A stretch of DNA of 64,000 nucleotides. It comes from Limnephilus marmoratus. Taxonomy: Eukaryota > Arthropoda > Insecta > Trichoptera > Limnephilidae. The translations under genes were made by a program, and so were the position numbers. Under the pieces are notes generated by a model. That model was not told where the DNA came from. It saw nothing but the letters and a program-made list of their open reading frames with translations, and searched no databases. Positions 18,399-30,132 of this stretch are shown piece by piece. The stretch lies in contig OU862916.1 of NCBI GenBank assembly GCA_917880885.1, forward strand, positions 47,404,831 to 47,468,830, written 5' to 3'. Positions within the stretch are counted from its first letter, which is position 1. Every line of letters starts with the position of its first letter.

Positions 18399-19105
18399 GT
18401 AAATACTGCTTTCTTAATGTTATAATAATTAATCAAGTTTAAGTAGGATCTTTTATTGATTAAATCACGTCAAGGGCGGTTTAAATTATGTATTTAATAA
18501 GGAAGCCATTTCTAATAAAAGGGTTCTACCAGTTACCAGTCCGTTAATTATACATTTCTAGGAAAAAAATACTTTAATAGCCTACCTGAAAAAATAAGAA
18601 AAATCGAAGACGATAAATGTCTACTAAAAGCAATCAAAGAGCAATTTAAAGTAAAAATACCAAATTGATAAAATTTATCATCATAACTTATATAATTTGT
18701 AAATTTGTTATTTATTAAGAATCTACCACAAGTAAATTATAAGATACAAAATATATTTTGTTAATATATTTTAAATATTTTCTAATCACAAAATCGTCCC
18801 TCTTCTAATCACAAGCGTCTGCTTCTATAGAAGAGAAATACCATAAAATAAAAAAAATAAAATAATGAAAAAAAAAAAAAAAAATCAATGAAATTTATTA
18901 TTATTTATATGCTAATGTTAATGTTAATTTTAATGTTAATGTTATTGTTAATTTTATTATCTAGGCATTGATTTGTAATTGTATTTCCATTGTTTTTATG
19001 TATATATTTCGAAGAAAAAAAAAAAAAAAAAAAAAAAAGTTAATCGTCCGACGTGACCAACTTAAATAGTGAGTTAACTGCCTCTGCACTCAGATTTATC
19101 AAGCA
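18399..19105 (+). other. Proximal intron sequence, low complexity
   Basis: AT-rich DNA with a TTAATGTTAATG-type microsatellite (18905-18960) and two poly-A runs (18866-18882, 19016-19038). The second run may be a retroposon tail, but no SINE body is recognisable. Confidence 0.5.
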
Positions 19106-19247
19106 CAGGGGGCCAAGTCTCTATCTTTTATTGTTTACTAACAGCCTGTTAACGCTAGCGTTAAGGTCAAAATACGTGTTTGTGACGTAATTAATGTTAA
19201 GTAACAGGCTGTAAGTAAACAATAAAAGATAGAGACTTGGCCCCCTG
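19106..19247. mobile_element. Palindromic MITE with CAGGGGGCC ends
   Basis: The 142-bp element has inverted arms of about 45 bp. The left arm starts CAGGGGGCCAAGTCTCTATC and the right arm is its complement, ending at GGCCCCCTG. The spacer is about 50 bp. CAGGG ends suggest hAT-type mobilisation, but I find no 8-bp duplication. Confidence 0.8.
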
Positions 19248-19273
19248 GTTGTAAAATAGATTTGTTGCCCGAG

Positions 19274-19499
19274 TGTAAGAGAGGTTTTTGGGTGGCACAC
19301 CTGCTTCCTGTAAATGCAAGAGTGAGACAGGAGATCTCACTATAAAAGGAGATGAAGACATCTCCTCGCTCTCTTTCCCTACCGCCAGCACAATAGATAG
19401 GACGTTACAATAGACAATATGTTACAATAAATGTTCGTCTCGCCAATCGCGTATTAATTACTGAAGACCTAAGCCTACACTCCGAGTCTGTAAATAACA
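19274..19499 (+). repeat. 5' LTR of Gypsy-1
   Basis: 226 bp, TG...CA. It contains TATAAAAG (19341-19348), a good TATA box, and AATAAATG (about 19426), a candidate polyadenylation signal. Confidence 0.9.
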
Positions 19500-20031
19500 G
19501 TGGCGCAGCCTACGGAATACGATAAGACTGCACTTAACAGTGGCAGCTCGCGAAATCGTTTAAAGAATCGACGCGCAAAATTTTTTTTGCACGAGAAACG
19601 CGGTTGTACAATAATCGGGTTGTAACATATTATTTCATATTTATTTCGGGTCGGTAAAAAAGGCCGGACCGAAATTCAATACGCTTCACTGAAAGGAGTG
19701 TAGTGAAGAAGAAGACACTGGAGCCAGCCAGCTTCTCGAAAGGGGGAGGCACGGGAGGGTCCAGCAACGTCAAGTGGCAGCATCTCCGAGGGTCAAGGAT
19801 CGGGTCCAGGTCACAAGAGTGGTCTGGGGCAGCCATCAGCAGCACCGAGGGTCAAGGATCGGTGTTACCAGGTGATAGGAGCGGGTCTGGAAGAGCCATC
19901 AAGTCACCGAGGGTCAAGGAGCGGTTTCCGGAGAGGATCCAGGGAGCATTCGGCAGAACGAAGAAACTTTGTAGGGAAGTTTTTTTTTGTTTTCTTTCTC
20001 TCTGTTTGTGTACCTTCTTGGCAGTGGAAAC

Positions 20032-21052
20032 ATGGAGTCTCGAGGATTGGAGTCCTTCAGTTTACGTGACGGGAACTGGGAGAACTTCAAGGTCCGCCTT
20101 GAACAATTTCTCCTCGTGAATGATGATAAATATGCATCGGATGATAAGAAAAGGGCTATTTTCCTGAATGCATTGAAAGATGATTGTTTTTCTTTATTGG
20201 TAAATTTGTGCATTCCTAAAAAAGTAACAGATATTAAGTTAGAAGATTTGATATCTAAACTTAATGAATATTGTTGTTTGACGAAATGTTTTTTTGAAGA
20301 AAGGTCTCAGTTTTACAGTGCTAAACAAAGAAATGACGAAATTATTTGCGATTTTGCAGTTCGTTTAAAGTCTATTTCTACTAATTGCAAATTTGGGAAT
20401 AGTTTATCAGTAAATTTAAGGGATTTCTTTGTATTGGGGTGTAAACCAGGTAAGGTCAGAGAAAAATTATTTCTCGATAAAGAATTGTACTCGTTCGAAA
20501 AGTGTGTGCAAGTCGCCGAGTGCATTGAACTCGTAGCTTCAACTCAATCGCAGTCCCGAGTTGATAATACGGTTTGTGCTAATGTCAAGGTCAATGCAGG
20601 TCGGGTCTCTTCTAATTCGCGTGAGAAAGACAGAGACGAGTATCGTTTCAATCGTGGCAACAGGGCACGATCGCCGTCGTCAGCCAAAGCAACGAAACGT
20701 AAATGTACCGTATGTGGGCACGACAATCACATCGCGGTGGAATGCAGATATAAAAATTATTTATGTAAAATTTGTAGTACGAAGGGTCATCTAGCAAAAC
20801 AGTGTAAGTGGTTCTCAACACGTAAAAATGTGAATACTTACACAAAGTTGGGTGAAGTTAATAGTATCGAGCCATTTTATATTGAAGTTTCACTAGACGG
20901 GATTAAGAGTAAATTCATGGTGGATTCTGGAGCATCTTGTTGCGTAATTGCCAAAGAGTGTTATTTCAGTAAATTCAGTAGCATTAAGTTAGTGCATGAA
21001 GACATTAGTCTACGGGGTTTTGACAATACGCTCGTGAAAGGGGTAGGTACAA
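20032..21052 (+). pseudogene. Gypsy-1 Gag and start of protease
   Basis: The frame opens at MESRGLESFSLRDGNW (20032), typical of Mag-clade Gag. A capsid-like helical region covers residues 1-180. Two zinc knuckles (CTVCGHDNHIAVEC and CKICSTKGHLAKQC) lie at about residues 224-270, followed by the aspartic protease motif FMVDSGASCCVI at about 300. The frame enters the inserted hAT-like element at 21053 and stops at 21090, so the protease is cut after GVGTI. Gag itself looks intact. Confidence 0.9.
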
Positions 21053-21655
21053 TAGGTAGGAGTGAATTCTTTTTTTTCACTGGACGGTAATGTAAGAGTC
21101 AAAATTTGGTGCCTTTTAGGTTTAATTTAAGCCATGTAAAATATTATTCAATTTTTTTTAGGGTAACTGCCTCCGCAATGGCATTGAATTTACGAAAATA
21201 GTCGGTTTTTCACTCTAATTGGAAGTCATGTTTATGTACGATATTTTTGAATAAACGTACTTATTTTTATCAAGAAAGTTTACTTGGTATAAATATAAAT
21301 TCGACACAAAATAAAAAGAAGTTCGAATTTGTGTTTTATAATTTAAATAAAGGGGAGAGAGGAAGCGCGGGAGGTGATACTTAGCTTGCTTGCTCTATTT
21401 GTTCGAATCTCGGATCAGTCGCACGCTCGTTTATCGTTAAAATTACGTTCAATATTCTTACATGGCAACTATGCAAAGAACTAGGAGTGTATTCAAATGT
21501 CCTCTATTTGGTGATGTTTGTGAGATGAAAGAGAACTTTCTACCTACTTACGAAGATGCAGTAAAATACTATTATGAGTGGACGAGACATCAACTGAAAT
21601 TGCAATAAGAAACTGCAAAAGAACCAATTTTTGGTGAGGTAGCAGATATAGTAAC

Positions 21656-22058
21656 TGTTCAGGATCTCAACTTCCGCTCTCCTGACAAAGCAATCCGGCG
21701 TGGTAACACCAGATTCCAAGGGAAGTGTGGCTGGAGTAACTCTTCAATAATAACTCCAGCTCTTGAATAATTGGTCTTTATTGAAACAATAAAAGACCCG
21801 TAGGGTAGCTCATGTACGGTGAGCCCAATGATGCTATCTCTCTCCGCGGTTTTATAACCCACATGAAGTGAAAACCTGGCAGCAGACGTTTTGCCCAAAA
21901 ACGACCCGCCCAAGACGGATGGTAACAAGAGAAGAAGGAATTAAAAAATCCGTGGCAATACGAAATCGCCCTGGCAATTGCCAACACAAAAAAATGTTGC
22001 CACAACCATTAGGGTGACAATCACAAATATTAATATTTCAGTACCTGAAATCTTAACA
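21656..22058 (-). repeat. 3' LTR of BEL-1
   Basis: 403 bp. I noticed only one substitution against the 5' LTR (CGCCCAAG versus CACCCAAG near 21909), which points to a recent insertion. Confidence 0.9.
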
Positions 22059-22392
22059 TATTCCCGCCCAAAACGAGTATTAAGGAATAGTCGTTTTTCA
22101 TAAAATAATATATTAGAAGAGATTGCAACATTGGTACTCAGAATTTACCCAACGAGTTCACATACAAAAATAAACAATATTCAATATATGGATATCAAAA
22201 TAATAACAAAAAACTTATAACTAAGTATATAACCCTATGTCAGACTTGACATTAAAAAATGAAAGTTTAATAACGTAGAACCTTCTGGTGCGCTGCACCC
22301 ACTTATGTGAAAATGGTTTAACACTTGGCACTGATGAGCCTGACGGCACTTTGATTTACACATCACATCACTTTTAGCGTTGTAATTGGTTC

Positions 22393-24600
22393 TTAATCCA
22401 GGTTGGAGGAAGCATCCTCCATGGGAAGTAGACAGAGCTGTGTCACGGCTCTTTTGGTGACACCTCTGGCCGTCCTCAAGGAGACGACGCGGACGCGTCC
22501 GTCTTGGCCAGGGTGGATCTCCGTCACTCGCGCCATCCTCCAGTACTGCGGAGGTAGCTGGTTGTCTTTGATGATGACCATGTCACCAGGCTGTAAACTG
22601 CGTTGACGTCCTTCTTGCCATTTGACTCGGTTCTGCAATTCTGCTAGGTATTCCCGGCTCCATCTGTGCCAAAAAGATTGAACAACGGTAGACATCTTTT
22701 GGTAAATATTAAGCCTGTTTGTAGGCAGATGATGGATATCAAGCTCAGGCAATGCTAACAGGTTGTCGCCAATAAGGAAGTGTGACGGAGTGAGGGCGTT
22801 TAAGTCATTTGGATCTGATGTTAATGGAGTCAGAGGACGGGAATTTAAACAAGCCTCAATCTGTATTAGTATGGTATTCATTCTTTCGTATGTCAAAACA
22901 GTTGACCGCATTGCTTTTTTTTTAAATGCAACTTGGTCATTTTAACTGCACTTTCCCAAAGTCCCCCGTGATGCGGTGAGCGGGGAGGCAAGAAGCTCCA
23001 GCTAATATTCTGCTGGGCCAAAAAATTATGGATTTCTTTATCAGATGCCTTAAAAAAATCAAATAGTTCAGTAAGTTCCCTATAACTACCTGTAAAGTTA
23101 TCAGTAAAGAGTCGTGAGGGTTTACCCCTCCTAGCTATAAATCTTTTCAATGCATTCATAAATGCCATTGAAGTTAAATTAGTCACTAATTCTAGATGAA
23201 TTGCCTTCGTTGAAAAACAAATAAATAAACATATGTAAGATTTTACACTCTTAGCATTTCTGGTTAAACCAGACTTAATTAAAATTGAACCTGCAAAATC
23301 TATGCTGGTTACATAAAATGGTCTATGGATTCGGAATCGGTCAGCAGGAAGGTCACCCATGAGCTGGCGACACTTGCGCGGACGGACTCGGAAACATACA
23401 ATACATTTATGCAGTGCTCGCTTCACTGCGTTTTTACCATATATTGGCCAAAAACGTAAACGCAGTAATGCGAGCAGAGCATTACATCCTAAATGTAAAT
23501 TCTCATAATGCAGATGGGTTATTATTAAGTCAGTCAACTTATGATTTTGTGGTAACAAAATTGGATGTTTTTGAGAAACTGAGGTAATATCGGATTGTGA
23601 TAGTCGACCTCCAACACACAACAACCCATCCTGCATAAAAGGATTTAGTGCCTTTACTTTGCTCTGCCTAGATACAAATCCTCCATTACTCACAGACGCT
23701 ATTTCATCATGAAATGCGAATCGCTGAGCGTTCAAATTCAATACATGCATGGCATGTTCCAGTTCGCTTACAGAAAGCTCGTCGACCCGCATCGGTCTTC
23801 GTTTAGAACAGTTATGTATGAAACGTAACATATAAGCAACTACGCGCCTCAGTCGTCTTAATGAAGAATAATTATTAAATATTTCCCTATTTCTAAAAGA
23901 TTTTTTATTAAAGCAGAAAATTTTCCTCGGTACCCGAATATGATTTGCTTTACCGAGACTCAGCGTGTAAATCTGCCAGGCCAATAAAAGGTCATTGGGT
24001 AGCTTGTCATCCCAGGATGTTTTTAGCTTCCACAATCTTTGCATAATTATCTTACCGACAATGATTACTGGGCCTACCAGTCCTAAAGGGTCAAACACTT
24101 TTGAAATTAATGATAAAACTTGACGTTTTGTTACTTCTAACTTTGAGTCTATGCTTTCTACCTGATAGGTAAACTCATCAAGTTTGGTGTCCCATATTAA
24201 TCCGAGAATCTTAGCTTCATTGGATTCATTTGGAAATAATTCTACATTATCCTTAGAATCATTAATCGAGGGCGCATTAGACCTCCATTTTCTAATCTCC
24301 ATGCCTGCTGTAGCAAGCGCATTAATGATTTGTGATTTAAGCAAGTGACAAGTATCAATGGAGTCACTACCAGAAAGAAAATCATCTACATAAAAATTTT
24401 CCTTAAGGGATTTACTAGCTAATGGATGAGTAAATGAAACGTCATTACCTAGCTGATGCAGACAACGTATTGCTAAATAAGGCGAAGGAGCCAAACCATA
24501 TGTCACCGTGTTTAGCGTATAGTGTTTCGAACAATCCTCCGCATCCCTTCTCCATAATATACGTTGGTAATTTCTGTGTTCCGGGTTGATATTAATTTGG
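22393..24600 (-). pseudogene. BEL-1 C-terminal Pol (RT palm, integrase, DUF5641), defective
   Basis: After the SINE the RT continues (LWRRDA, MTYGLAPSPYLAIR, FYVDDFLSGS with the YVDD catalytic box, then the KWRSNAP and ILGLIWD segments). At about 23905 the text jumps from VPRKIFCFNKK to the segment just before the integrase zinc region (RRLRRVVAYMLRF), so the whole RNase H is missing. The integrase follows (HLHYENLHLGCNALLALL, IDFAGSILIKSG, FTDNFTGSYREL, HHGGLWESAVK). An A-run shift at about 22915 moves the last part (EACLNSRPLTPL and the DUF5641 domain, 22393-22911) to another frame. Confidence 0.9.
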
Positions 24601-24940
24601 GAGGCGGATATGGGTACCGCCGCCCCGGGAACCTTTATTGGATAACCAACACCTCTGCCATAGGTTACCCCAAGTGGTTCGCTACGTTTGGTGATTTAGC
24701 AGGGGTGCCCGGGTTCATGGGGTGAGGTTTGTCTAGGTCTTGGAGGCGTATGACCAGGACGCACTGAACCCCAGATTCCCACCCACCCCTTAAGCCCTTT
24801 TCCTTCCCTCAACTCTCCTTTCCTTCCTTTCCTTAAAAAAAACCCTCCACACAGCATCCCTAAGGATGGCACAGGCCCTGAGGGAAATTGTTTTTCTCAG
24901 GGCCTCCTGTGTGGAGCTCATGTAAAAAAAAAAAAAAAAA
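24601..24940 (+). mobile_element. SINE with a LINE-derived 3' tail, inserted in the BEL-1 RT
   Basis: The 7-bp duplication AATTTGG lies at 24594-24600 and 24941-24947, and removing the insert restores the RT frame (MYRQININ). The body (24605-24790) matches 13680-13840. From about 24818 it matches the last coding and 3' UTR bases of the LINE at 34095-35213 (TCCACACAGCATCCC, CAGGCCCTGAGGGAAAT, CTCAGGGCCTCCTGTGTGGA), then poly-A. Shared tails are how many SINEs recruit their partner LINE machinery. Confidence 0.85.
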
Positions 24941-27274
24941 AATTTGGCGGTACATTTTTGCAATATCTGCCGTGACTGCATATTGATGTTTTCTGAAAAA
25001 TACCAAGTGGCAAAATATATCATTTTGAATGGTGGGCCCAATCATTAGAGCGCGATTCAAAGAAATCCCTCGAGCGGGTTTAGCCGACCCGTCAAAAACA
25101 ACACGAATTTTAGTAGTTGTGCTTGATTCTTTAAATACAGCGTGATGTGGTAAATAATAAGTAGTTTCATCACGTATTGGCGGTTCACATTCAGTCATGT
25201 GACCTAACGCAAGATACTCATCAATAAATTCCGAGTATTGTTCCTTTAAACTAGGTTGTCTTAAGAATTTCCTTTCCATTGACACTAATCTACTTTTAGC
25301 AATACTAAATGAATCTCCTAATTGAGATAAGTTAGATTTAAATGGTAAGTTCACTACAAATCTACCATTTGCATCGCGTTTATGCGTGCCTTTGAAAATC
25401 TTTTCACATTCACTATCTTCCAGAGAGTGATGCTTACTATTTTCAATTTCTTCAACCTTCCAAAACCTTTCTATTTGATTCTGCAAAGAATTTAATGAAA
25501 TATGACAAACTTTAACTGGCCTCGTATTTTGACGCCTCTGTACAGCTCCTGATATTATCCAGCCTAGCTCCGTTCGATGCAATGTAGGTTTATCCTTTCC
25601 TAACTGTATCTGATCCGTACGAACCACCTGCCAGAATATCTCTGCTCCGATCAGCATATCAATAGCAGCTGGCTGGTAAAACTGCGGATCAGCTAACTGG
25701 ATGCCGTCTGGAATGTTCAACATTTTTGGATTAATCAAGGTCTGTGGAAGATTGCAAGAAATCTCATCTAATACCAAACAAGATATTTCATCCCGGTATT
25801 GAGAACATAATGATTTAAATTTAATGTCAACTGTTTCCTTTACATGAATTAAATTATTATGCAAACCTGAAACAGGTATATTCAACTTTGTACAATGCAA
25901 ATTTAATCTTTTACAAGTATCCTTTGTAATAAAATTAGACATTGAACCCGAATCCAAAAGTGCGCGTATTTTGTGTGTTCCACCATACGCATCTTCTATT
26001 TTTACTATTATGGTAGATAGTAAAATTTCCCGCCCGTTCATGTCACTATGACATGCTAAATTTACTGGTGCCTCCGACTGACTCTTGCCAGTTGAAGTAC
26101 CCGCTTGTACATTATCAGTATTGATATGTAACAGAGTGTGATGTTTTCGATCACAAACACTGCATTTTTCCTTCCACCTGCACAACTTTGAAAGGTGCCC
26201 CGGTTTTAGGCAGTTATAACATAAATTGTTCTCTGAAACGAGCTTTCTTCGTGCCGCTGGTTCTTTGTTAACAAATATTTTGCAAGAATAAATGAAATGA
26301 CTGTCATTACACAGCATACAATTAACGTTGCTCGACGCTAACGTAACCTTGTTTGTAGACTTACTTCTTTTCCTTAAAATTAAAAACTTTGCTTTTGTTG
26401 CAACTGGTTCCGATTTCTGTTGCATTCCACCAATATCACCTTGGATAGTTTCCAGGATCTGAGACCTTTGTGAAATAAAATTGCTAAACTGCACGAACGT
26501 AGGATAAACTTCGTCGCATTTTAATGATTCCCAAAGGCTACGTGTGTGATTATCTAACTTTGAGGTTAGAATATGAATAATTAAAGTATCCCAATGTTCG
26601 GTTGGTAGCTTAAGGTTGTGTAAAGCTCTCAAATGAATGTTTGCTTGATCAATTAAATTCCGTAATTCATGATGATTCTGTCGTTTTAACGGTGTAAAAC
26701 TAAATAAGAAATTCAAATGTCTATTTGCTATAAGTCGGACATTTTCGTATCTCGAAATAAGCATTGTCCAAGCTGCACTATAATTATCCCCGGTTATTTC
26801 TAGAGAACTAATCAAATCAAGTGCCTCTCCGGACACATAACTAATAAGGTAATGAAATTTCTGAACATTATTTAATTTACTGTTATCATGAATTAAGGCA
26901 ATGAACGAATTTTTAAAAGTCAACCATTTATGGTTGTCACCTGAAAACACTGGTATAGAGATTGGTGGTAAATTTACTGATATATTTGGGACATTTTCAA
27001 TCTTCTTAAATTTTGATAACATTTCCTGTCCTAATGCAATTACATTAAAATATGTACCTTCAAAATTATCCCTCGCGTCATTATCTTCTGATTTGTTCAA
27101 TAAATCAATCTCCAGCTGAATTTTAGAGAATTCTATCAGAGAAGGTTTAATGGCTTCCAACCTCGATGACAACACGCCAGGTGTAATATCATTTTCGTTG
27201 CTTAAATAGGTTTCGAATCTCGTTAATGAACCTTTCAAAACCCCGCGCCGTTTAATCAACTTGTCGAGTTCCAT
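24941..27274 (-). pseudogene. BEL-1 Gag, protease and N-terminal RT
   Basis: The frame opens at MELDKLIKRRGVLKG (27274). Domains in order: an N-terminal helical Gag part with a DUF1759-type region (about 110-260), a zinc knuckle CYNCLKPGHLSKLC (about 350), a DUF1758-type aspartic protease with ALLDSGSMSNFI (about 435), and the start of the RT with KIRVVFDGSAKPARG (about 735) and TADIAKMYRQ (about 785). The frame runs into the SINE at 24940, so the RT is split between MYRQI and the NPEHRNYQRILW continuation. Up to that point it is open. Confidence 0.9.
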
Positions 27275-27699
27275 TTTTTACAAACGAAATAACACTAACT
27301 TGATTTCAAAACTGAATACACAATACACAACGCGACAGTTTGACGTAAACAACAATGAATAATACCATAAATAATATACTTTGGATCATAGAGAAACCAC
27401 TCACAATACTATAGCATACAAAGACGAAACTTGCAACCGCGTGGCTAGAAATGTAGGTAGGCAAAAGCAAAGTTATTCTGCAGACTGAATACAACAATAA
27501 AAATTATTATCACCAACAAATTTATGCTATGTAATATTGAAAGCATCTGATTATGAACACCCGAATGTAATTCGATATAATCAATACGAAATAATGTGGC
27601 ATCTACACAGATCTTTAGCTTTTTAAATGGAATTTGAAAGGACAATGAAAGGAAGGCTACAACCTGATTTGCTGTGCATGCGAGCGTCGTGATGAGGCT

Positions 27700-27909
27700 C
27701 GCTTGATCAATCCAATGATGGTGATGAGGACGCCGACTGGACCAATCCCGATGATGATGAGGCCGCCGACTGGACCACTCCCGATGATGATGAGGCCTGA
27801 CTGGGCCACTCCAAATAATGATCTTCAGTCTCAAATGGATCAATCCAAATAATGATCACCCAGCTTGAATGAGTCAATCCAATAATGATCATCCGGCTCG
27901 AAGGACCAA
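27700..27909 (-). repeat. BEL-1 leader with primer site and short tandem repeats
   Basis: The tRNA-Tyr-type primer site is at 27892-27909. It is followed by imperfect repeats of a GATCATTATTTGGATTGA type and a CATCATCATCGGGATTGGTCC type. This parallels the repeat-filled leader of element Z. Confidence 0.8.
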
Positions 27910-28312
27910 TGTTCAGGATCTCAACTTCCGCTCTCCTGACAAAGCAATCCGGCGTGGTAACACCAGATTCCAAGGGAAGTGTGGCTGGAGTAACTCTTCA
28001 ATAATAACTCCAGCTCTTGAATAATTGGTCTTTATTGAAACAATAAAAGACCCGTAGGGTAGCTCATGTACGGTGAGCCCAATGATGCTATCTCTCTCCG
28101 CGGTTTTATAACCCACATGAAGTGAAAACCTGGCAGCAGACGTTTTGCCCAAAAACGACCCACCCAAGACGGATGGTAACAAGAGAAGAAGGAATTAAAA
28201 AATCCGTGGCAATACGAAATCGCCCTGGCAATTGCCAACACAAAAAAATGTTGCCACAACCATTAGGGTGACAATCACAAATATTAATATTTCAGTACCT
28301 GAAATCTTAACA
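27910..28312 (-). repeat. 5' LTR of BEL-1
   Basis: 403 bp, TG...CA on the minus strand. Its end is followed by TTGGTCCTTCGAGCCGGATG, the primer-binding region. Confidence 0.9.
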
Positions 28313-30132
28313 GTAACGTCGAAATTGAAAATATATGGCACACTGCATCTATTCCTACATTGACGCGAACAAGGATCGTTCAAATGTTGAAAGTATATAA
28401 TTTAAAGTGCAAAAATCTACTCAAGTCTATCAAGAGGCTCTCCCTGGACAAGTTAAATAGTTTTCAGAAAAGCAGTAAGATACTTTTTGATATTTCAGTA
28501 TGCAAGTACAAAGCATTCGCTCAATGTATATATCCTAAGGATAAAAAGGTTCCCAAACAAGAGCAAACTTTTTTGACCGATCAAAGAACGTCTCGGGTAA
28601 TGGTAATCATCGGAAAAAAGGAACCTATCTCACTGATTCAAGAGCCGGGATCCATTTACATGGGATACGTGGTACCTGATGTTGGTACAGCAAAAGGAAT
28701 AGATACCGTGATAACAGGGTTTCTGTTACATAAAGAAGTTTCCCAAGATAGATTTTATGGCAATTGATTGTGATGGTACGAATGTTAATACTGGAAAGTA
28801 TGCTGGAATTATAAGACTGCTTGAGAAAAGGCTACAAAAACCACTTCAGTAGATAATTTTTTTACTCCACATTAACGAACTGCCTTTGAGACATCTGTTT
28901 TTTCATCTCGATGGGTGTACTTCGGGACCTAAATCTTATATTGGTCCACTGGGAAAATCACTGGAAACCTGTTAAAAGCTGCCTGTTAAAAATTTTGAAC
29001 GCATCGGAGGTCAAATGCTACCAGAAATGGCCTAAGATCTGAGTCCAGACCAACAGTACTTGTATAAAATTGTCTCGGCTGTAGTTTCAGATGAATTTCC
29101 AGAAGACCTAGGCAATAAATCTCCAGAAAAACTATCATAAGCCCGTTGGATCACCGAAGACTACGTTTGTATGTATCTACTAAAGAACCATCTGAAAATT
29201 TGAAAACTCTGGCTACGTTTGTGGTCAAAGTTTACGCACCGTTTTGGTTCCCAATTAAAAGTAAACCATCATGCAAAGATGGCACGTGTTACCTGTTCAA
29301 TATTATTAAGGCCTCCAGTTACCTGCCAGAAACTCTAAAAAAATTATAGATCCTTTTATCCAAAGGAACGGCTACTTTGCCATCCTGAAGGGATTCTTCT
29401 TGCGATGATAACAGATGATAAAAAAACATGTTAAAGAGCTGGCAGCCCTACTAAAGGCACGCAGTACTACTCAACCTCCAACACCTACACTGTTTCAAGT
29501 GCCATCAATAGATTGTAATGCTTCTATATATAGCGATGTAATAAATTGGCAGGAAAACTTAACCGAACCACCGATTTTGAAAAACTTATTGGACTAGGAA
29601 ATTCAGAATGTCGTGGAATCTGGTGGTGAAAACGAACTATTGTTTATAAGGCTTCCCTGCCATACCCAAGCTGTTGAAAGAGCTTTAAAGAATACATTGG
29701 AGGTTTCCATTTCTCAGTGGATAAGAAAGTCGCGATTAGGAGCAATAAATGCCAAGCTGGAATCGCGAAATCAAATGCCTAAATTTGAAACTAAAAAGGA
29801 TTTTAAACCTAAATAATAAATGTATAATTTTTCGAGTTTGTTTCAAATTTCTTTATTTTTTACAGCGATGCCTTAATAAATATCTTAATTATATGTTGTT
29901 TATCATTTAACACCTACTTACCACTAAATTAATCACAATGTATCGCTTTATAAACTTTAAACTTTTTTACCCTAATTTTCAATTTTTGAAGTCACTGCGG
30001 AGACAGAAGATCTTAATCAAATGAAATGAAAAATCCCATGTATTTTTACTTTAACATAAGGCACAAATCCCCCCCTCTTAGAACTCTGAAACTTAAAAAA
30101 AAAAAATGTTCATACATCCGCGCTCCACCCTA

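Larger units (their letters stand above)
21656..28312 (-). mobile_element. BEL-1 (BEL/Pao) LTR retrotransposon
   Basis: Both LTRs are 403 bp (21656-22058 and 27910-28312, TGTTAAGA...CTGAACA on the minus strand) and nearly identical. A 5-bp duplication GTAAC flanks them (21651-21655 and 28313-28317). A tRNA-Tyr-type primer site follows the 5' LTR, and a purine-rich TTTTGGGCGGGAATA precedes the 3' LTR. The polyprotein is broken by a SINE, a deletion and a frameshift, so it cannot move on its own. Confidence 0.95.
21462..29816 (+). pseudogene. Transposase-like protein of the hAT-like element, family unrecognised, split by BEL-1
   Basis: The N-terminal part starts MATMQRTRSVFKCPLFGDVC (21462) and stops at 21608. 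The protein continues after BEL-1 at 28313, first in 28360-28767, then in several frames to 29816, with at least six stops or shifts. Landmarks are KVPKQEQTFLTDQRTSR, IDCDGTNVNTGKYAGIIRLL, NELPLRHLFFHLDGCTSGP, LSPDQQYLYKIVSAVVS and PCHTQAVERALKN. I recall proteins of this kind as multicopy 'uncharacterized' genes in aphids and other invertebrates, but cannot place the DDE residues. The function is inferred only from its place between inverted ends with a TSD. It is inactive here. Confidence 0.6.
21053..30132 (+). mobile_element. hAT-like DNA transposon inserted in Gypsy-1
   Basis: Identical 8-bp duplications AGGTACAA lie at 21045-21052 and 30133-30140. They rejoin the Gypsy-1 protease frame at GTI. 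The ends are TAGGTAGGAGTG and, inverted, TAGGGTGGAGCG. An 8-bp duplication and TAGGG-like ends are typical of the hAT superfamily. The element proper is about 2.4 kb and is split by BEL-1 at 21656-28312. Confidence 0.85.

Noticed and set aside
21659..22005. Short ORFs in the BEL-1 LTRs (repeated at 27913-28259)
   Set aside because: They are identical in both LTRs because the LTRs are identical, with no coding likeness.
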